Positions 45,405 through 48,116 of a stretch of DNA of 48,116 bases are shown piece after piece (positions within the stretch are counted from its first letter, which is position 1; the number at the start of each line of letters is the position of its first letter). The DNA lies in contig JALZUD010000096.1 in the NCBI GenBank assembly GCA_023301725.1, positions 1 through 48,116 on the forward strand, read 5' to 3'. The notes under the pieces are model-generated. The model was not told the DNA's origin, did no database searches, and saw only the letters and a program-made list of their open reading frames with translations. This DNA is from Granulosicoccus sp. (GTDB lineage Bacteria; Pseudomonadota; Gammaproteobacteria; Granulosicoccales; Granulosicoccaceae). The position numbers and the translations under genes are program-made.

Positions 45405-47446
45405 TTCCTGAGCTAGGACATTTCGCATTAATACTTGGCCTTTGTACTGCCATCGTTTTGGCCGTTGTGCCAATGATTGGCAGCTTTACAGGCCAACGTA
45501 GTTGGATGGATATCGCTCGACCTGCGGCGGGTGCGCACGCGTTCGCCTTGTCTTTATCTTACGCTTGTCTTACGTGGGCTTTTATTAGCAACGACTTTAG
45601 CGTGTTGTATGTTGCCAATACCAGCAATACAGGCTTGCCCTTCATTTATAAAATTTCTGGGGTGTGGGGAGGGCATGAAGGCTCGATTCTTTTCTGGTGC
45701 TTTATCTCGGCTCTTTGGGTGGGCGCGGTTGCCGCCTTTAGTAAGTCACTACCACAAGTGCTGTTGGCGCGTGTCTTGGCGGTTCTTGGCTTCATTAGTA
45801 TTGGCTTTCTGCTTTTTATCTTATTGACGTCTAACCCCTTCGAACGAATGTTTCCCGTACCGTTGGATGGAGCTTCGCTTAACCCCTTGTTACAAGACCC
45901 CGGCATGGCTATCCATCCGCCGATGTTATATCTGGGGTATGTGGGTTTTTCGGTGGCATTTGCTTTCGCTATAGCTGCTTTAATTGGCGGCCAACTAGAC
46001 GCGGCCACATTGCGCTGGATGCGTCCGTGGACCAATGTGGCGTGGATGTTTCTCACCATTGGTATTTCTTTGGGTAGCTTTTGGGCCTATTACGAACTGG
46101 GCTGGGGGGGGTGGTGGTTTTGGGATCCTGTAGAAAACGCGTCATTTATGCCGTGGTTAGTGGGCACAGCCCTCATTCATTCTCTGGCGGCATCTGAAAA
46201 ACGAGGCGTTTTTAAAGCGTGGACGGTGTTGCTTGCAGTGCTGGCTTTTTCCCTGAGTTTGTTAGGTACGTTTCTGGTGCGCTCAGGTGTACTGACATCA
46301 GTGCATTCATTTGCAGCTGATCCAGAACGCGGCCTTTTTATATTGTTATTTCTTGGTGTGGTTATTGGTGGTTCTCTGTTGCTCTACGCTATCCGTGCGA
46401 ACAAGCTCCAGTCAACCGCTAGCTATGAGTTGGTCTCGCGCGAGTCAGGTCTGCTACTCAACAATATATTGCTGGTGGTAGCTTGCGCTGCGGTCCTTCT
46501 GGGTACTTTGTATCCGCTAATTATTGACTCACTGGGTCTTGGCAAAATATCAGTAGGTGAGCAGTATTTCAACGCTGTATTCGTGCCGCTTATGTTGCCC
46601 ATATTGTTGGTTGTAGGTGTGGGCGCGGTGCTGAACTGGAAGCGAGACAAACTCACTGGCCGTAAGACTAGCCTCATTGCCTTGGCTGTAGTTAGTATCG
46701 TTATCGGTTTCGGGTTAGCGTCTACTCTTGAGTATTTTAGTGTGGCCGCAGCCGCATCACTAGCCATGGCTGCTTGGATAACGGTATCGACCGTCTACGG
46801 AATTGTTCACAGGTTCAGGAACAAACGCAAACGGCTATCCGCAGTTATGCACACTCCTGCAGCGTTTTGGGGAATGAGTACGGCACATGTAGGTTTGGCA
46901 GTTTTTACTGTCGGCATTGCCTTAACGTCCATATACACCTCAGAAAACACCTTGCGCATGGAGCCAGGCGACACCTATCAGGCTGGAGGGTACACATTTA
47001 ATCTGGGGTCTATTGATGAGGTGCGAGGGCCAAATTTCGATGCCTACGAAGGTGTGTTTGATGTGACCAAAGGCGATCGCTTTATTGGACAAATCAAACC
47101 TCAGAAACGACTTTACGATGTCAGGCGAGACTCCATGACTGAAGCAGGTATCGATGCAGGCTGGACACGCGATTTGTTCATTGCGTTAGGCGAACCGCTA
47201 GAAGGTGGTCAGGCATGGAGTGTTCGTATTCAGACCAAACCTTTCATTCGCTGGATCTGGCTTGGCACAATATTCATGGCTTTGGGTGGCCTACTTGCAG
47301 CGCTTGATCGTCGATATCGTCGAGTTGCACAAAAAGCGTCTGATCAGTCCGCTAGCACAAACAGGGGTGCGACCGACGAGAACACACGCACGTCATCAAG
47401 CGCGGTACCTGTAATGAATTCTGAAAGCAAAGGCGCTGCAATCTGA
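45401..47446 (+). CDS. ccmF: Cytochrome c heme ligase subunit CcmF
   Basis: CcmF is the large membrane subunit that, with CcmH, joins heme from CcmE to the CXXCH of apocytochrome c. The 681-residue protein has about 15 helices, the WWD motif WGGWWFWDPVENASFMPWLV (about 235-254) and the conserved GSFLVRSGVL-like segment (LLGTFLVRSGVLTSVHSFA). The C-terminal tail (Ser/Thr/Asn-rich after RRYRRVAQKA) is about 40 residues longer than in many CcmF. It shares one base with ccmG. Confidence 0.97.
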   Translation: MIPELGHFALILGLCTAIVLAVVPMIGSFTGQRSWMDIARPAAGAHAFALSLSYACLTWAFISNDFSVLYVANTSNTGLPFIYKISGVWGGHEGSILFWCFISALWVGAVAAFSKSLPQVLLARVLAVLGFISIGFLLFILLTSNPFERMFPVPLDGASLNPLLQDPGMAIHPPMLYLGYVGFSVAFAFAIAALIGGQLDAATLRWMRPWTNVAWMFLTIGISLGSFWAYYELGWGGWWFWDPVENASFMPWLVGTALIHSLAASEKRGVFKAWTVLLAVLAFSLSLLGTFLVRSGVLTSVHSFAADPERGLFILLFLGVVIGGSLLLYAIRANKLQSTASYELVSRESGLLLNNILLVVACAAVLLGTLYPLIIDSLGLGKISVGEQYFNAVFVPLMLPILLVVGVGAVLNWKRDKLTGRKTSLIALAVVSIVIGFGLASTLEYFSVAAAASLAMAAWITVSTVYGIVHRFRNKRKRLSAVMHTPAAFWGMSTAHVGLAVFTVGIALTSIYTSENTLRMEPGDTYQAGGYTFNLGSIDEVRGPNFDAYEGVFDVTKGDRFIGQIKPQKRLYDVRRDSMTEAGIDAGWTRDLFIALGEPLEGGQAWSVRIQTKPFIRWIWLGTIFMALGGLLAALDRRYRRVAQKASDQSASTNRGATDENTRTSSSAVPVMNSESKGAAI

Positions 47447-47988
47447 TGGGATCATGGTTGAAATTTCTGCCGCTTGCGTTGTTTCTTGGTGTCGCAGGCT
47501 TTTTGTTGAAGGGACTATCTTTAGATCCTGGAGAATTGCCGTCTGCTCTGATTGGTAAACCTTCGCCACAATTTACCTCCGCCAGATTACCAGCCTCTGC
47601 TGGAGAATTTGATAGCCAGTCCATGAAGGGTGAAGTCTGGGTGCTCAACGTATGGGCTAGTTGGTGTGGGCCTTGTGTTGAAGAGCACCCCTATCTAAAG
47701 CAGTTGGCTGCACAAAGGGACGTGCCGTTGGTCGGACTAAACTACAAGGATGACGCCAATAACGCCTTGAGCTGGCTAAGCCAGCTAGGTAATCCTTTTA
47801 CCCATTTACTTGATGACAATCGGGGAGATGTGGGGTTGGATTGGGGGGTCTATGGCGTTCCAGAAACCTTCGTTATAGATCGCTCAGGTACAGTGCGTTA
47901 CAAACACGTAGGTCCTGTGCTTGCTGGTGATTTAGAAAAGTATATTTTGCCCATTATTGATCAACTGCAAAAGGAGCCGTTAACATGA
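47446..47988 (+). CDS. ccmG: Thioredoxin-like thiol oxidoreductase CcmG/DsbE
   Basis: CcmG keeps the heme-binding cysteines of apocytochromes reduced in the periplasm. The 180-residue protein has an N-terminal membrane anchor (about 6-22) and a thioredoxin fold with the WCGPC active site (Trp73-Cys77) in VLNVWASWCGPCVEEHPYLK. It also has the family-typical GVYGVPETFVIDRSG with the cis-Pro. It overlaps ccmH by four bases (ATGA at 47985-47988). Confidence 0.97.
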   Translation: MGSWLKFLPLALFLGVAGFLLKGLSLDPGELPSALIGKPSPQFTSARLPASAGEFDSQSMKGEVWVLNVWASWCGPCVEEHPYLKQLAAQRDVPLVGLNYKDDANNALSWLSQLGNPFTHLLDDNRGDVGLDWGVYGVPETFVIDRSGTVRYKHVGPVLAGDLEKYILPIIDQLQKEPLT

Positions 47989-48116
47989 TCCGTGTTTCGC
48001 GGTGGCTTAGAGAGCGAGCAAGTGCAAGTGCAAGTGCAAGTGCAAGTGCAAGTGCAAGTGCAAGTGCAAGTGCAAGTGCAAGTGCAAGTGCAAGTGCAAG
48101 TGCAAGTGCAAGTGCA
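47985..48116 (+). CDS. ccmH: Start of ccmH (partial), with an Ala-Ser repeat
   Basis: An ATG overlapping the ccmG stop opens a frame reading MIRVSRWLRER, then (Ala-Ser) units to the window end with no stop. Position predicts CcmH, the thiol partner of CcmF, but none of its signature (the LRCxxC motif) is reached. A CcmH N-terminus is normally a hydrophobic signal sequence, which these residues do not form. Either the signal lies beyond the repeat, the true start is elsewhere, or the repeat is an assembly artefact. Identity is inferred from operon order only. Confidence 0.55.
   Translation, partial: MIRVSRWLRERASASASASASASASASASASASASASASASASA
48018..48116 (+). repeat. Perfect GCAAGT hexanucleotide repeat running off the window
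   Basis: Sixteen and a half perfect copies of GCAAGT run from 48018 to the last base, 99 bases without a mismatch. In the ccmH frame it encodes alternating Ala and Ser. Six-base units change length without frameshift. The perfect identity points to recent slippage. The end of the window inside the repeat suggests a contig break caused by it. Confidence 0.97.

Noticed and set aside
48018..48116. CRISPR or telomere-like repeat at the window end
   Set aside because: A simple six-base microsatellite with no spacers, in frame with a ccm gene.

Overview
The window reads as chromosomal DNA of a gammaproteobacterium with roughly balanced base composition. The evidence is HflD, the clpS-clpA-infA neighbourhood, an AcnB-type aconitase, a System I cytochrome c maturation operon (ccmABCDEFG plus the start of ccmH), YdcF-, DUF1249-, DUF1285- and DUF4124-type proteins and gammaproteobacterial-style UvrB, MnmA and SerS. 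The genus cannot be fixed from the sequence. A marine, exopolysaccharide-making organism is a guess.

Layout. (1) 1-900: a ParDE toxin-antitoxin pair with a palindromic operator, a frame that looks like the remnant of a second toxin gene, and a tRNA-Asn pointing toward them. This may be the edge of an accessory region. (2) 1010-9888: housekeeping genes uvrB and acnB, then a leftward group lysR-mnmA-hflD, then a YdcF-like membrane protein. (3) 9970-10170: a cluster of mobile-type inverted repeats of the ATTCCC-N8-GGGAAT kind. (4) 10208-26740: an exopolysaccharide locus. Two nucleotide-sugar enzymes (a UDP-uronate epimerase and a UDP-sugar dehydrogenase) read leftward. A priming glycosyl-phosphotransferase, a short lipoprotein exporter, a chain-length protein, a kinase-like ATPase with a broken P-loop, a beta-barrel protein, one GT4 glycosyltransferase, two deacetylase-fold enzymes, a Wzx-like flippase and a Wzy-like polymerase read rightward. 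A J-domain protein sits inside in the opposite direction. (5) 27229-33230: clpS, clpA, infA, a DUF1249 gene, a DUF4124 gene and serS. (6) 33259-41867: an acyl-CoA-synthetase-like gene, a complete Liv/Urt-type ABC importer (two ATPases, two permeases, one binding protein) and a PaaK-like adenylating enzyme lacking the usual phosphate-binding loop. (7) 41870-48116: DUF1285, then ccmA to ccmG, and a ccmH start that runs into a perfect hexanucleotide repeat up to the window end.

How they work together. The EPS locus contains the elements of a Wzx/Wzy pathway: activated sugars, priming, extension, flipping, polymerisation, length control and outer-membrane exit. Its gene set resembles exosortase-A-associated EPS clusters, but no exosortase or its two-component regulator is visible here. 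The least ordinary features are the kinase-like protein lacking the Walker-A lysine, the short exporter paired with a separate beta-barrel, a 21-codon minicistron joined by ATGA overlaps on both sides between the flippase and a deacetylase, the degenerate PaaK-like ligase, and the Ala-Ser repeat at the start of ccmH. Nothing here proves a wholly new system. The EPS export and control module is the best candidate for something under-described.
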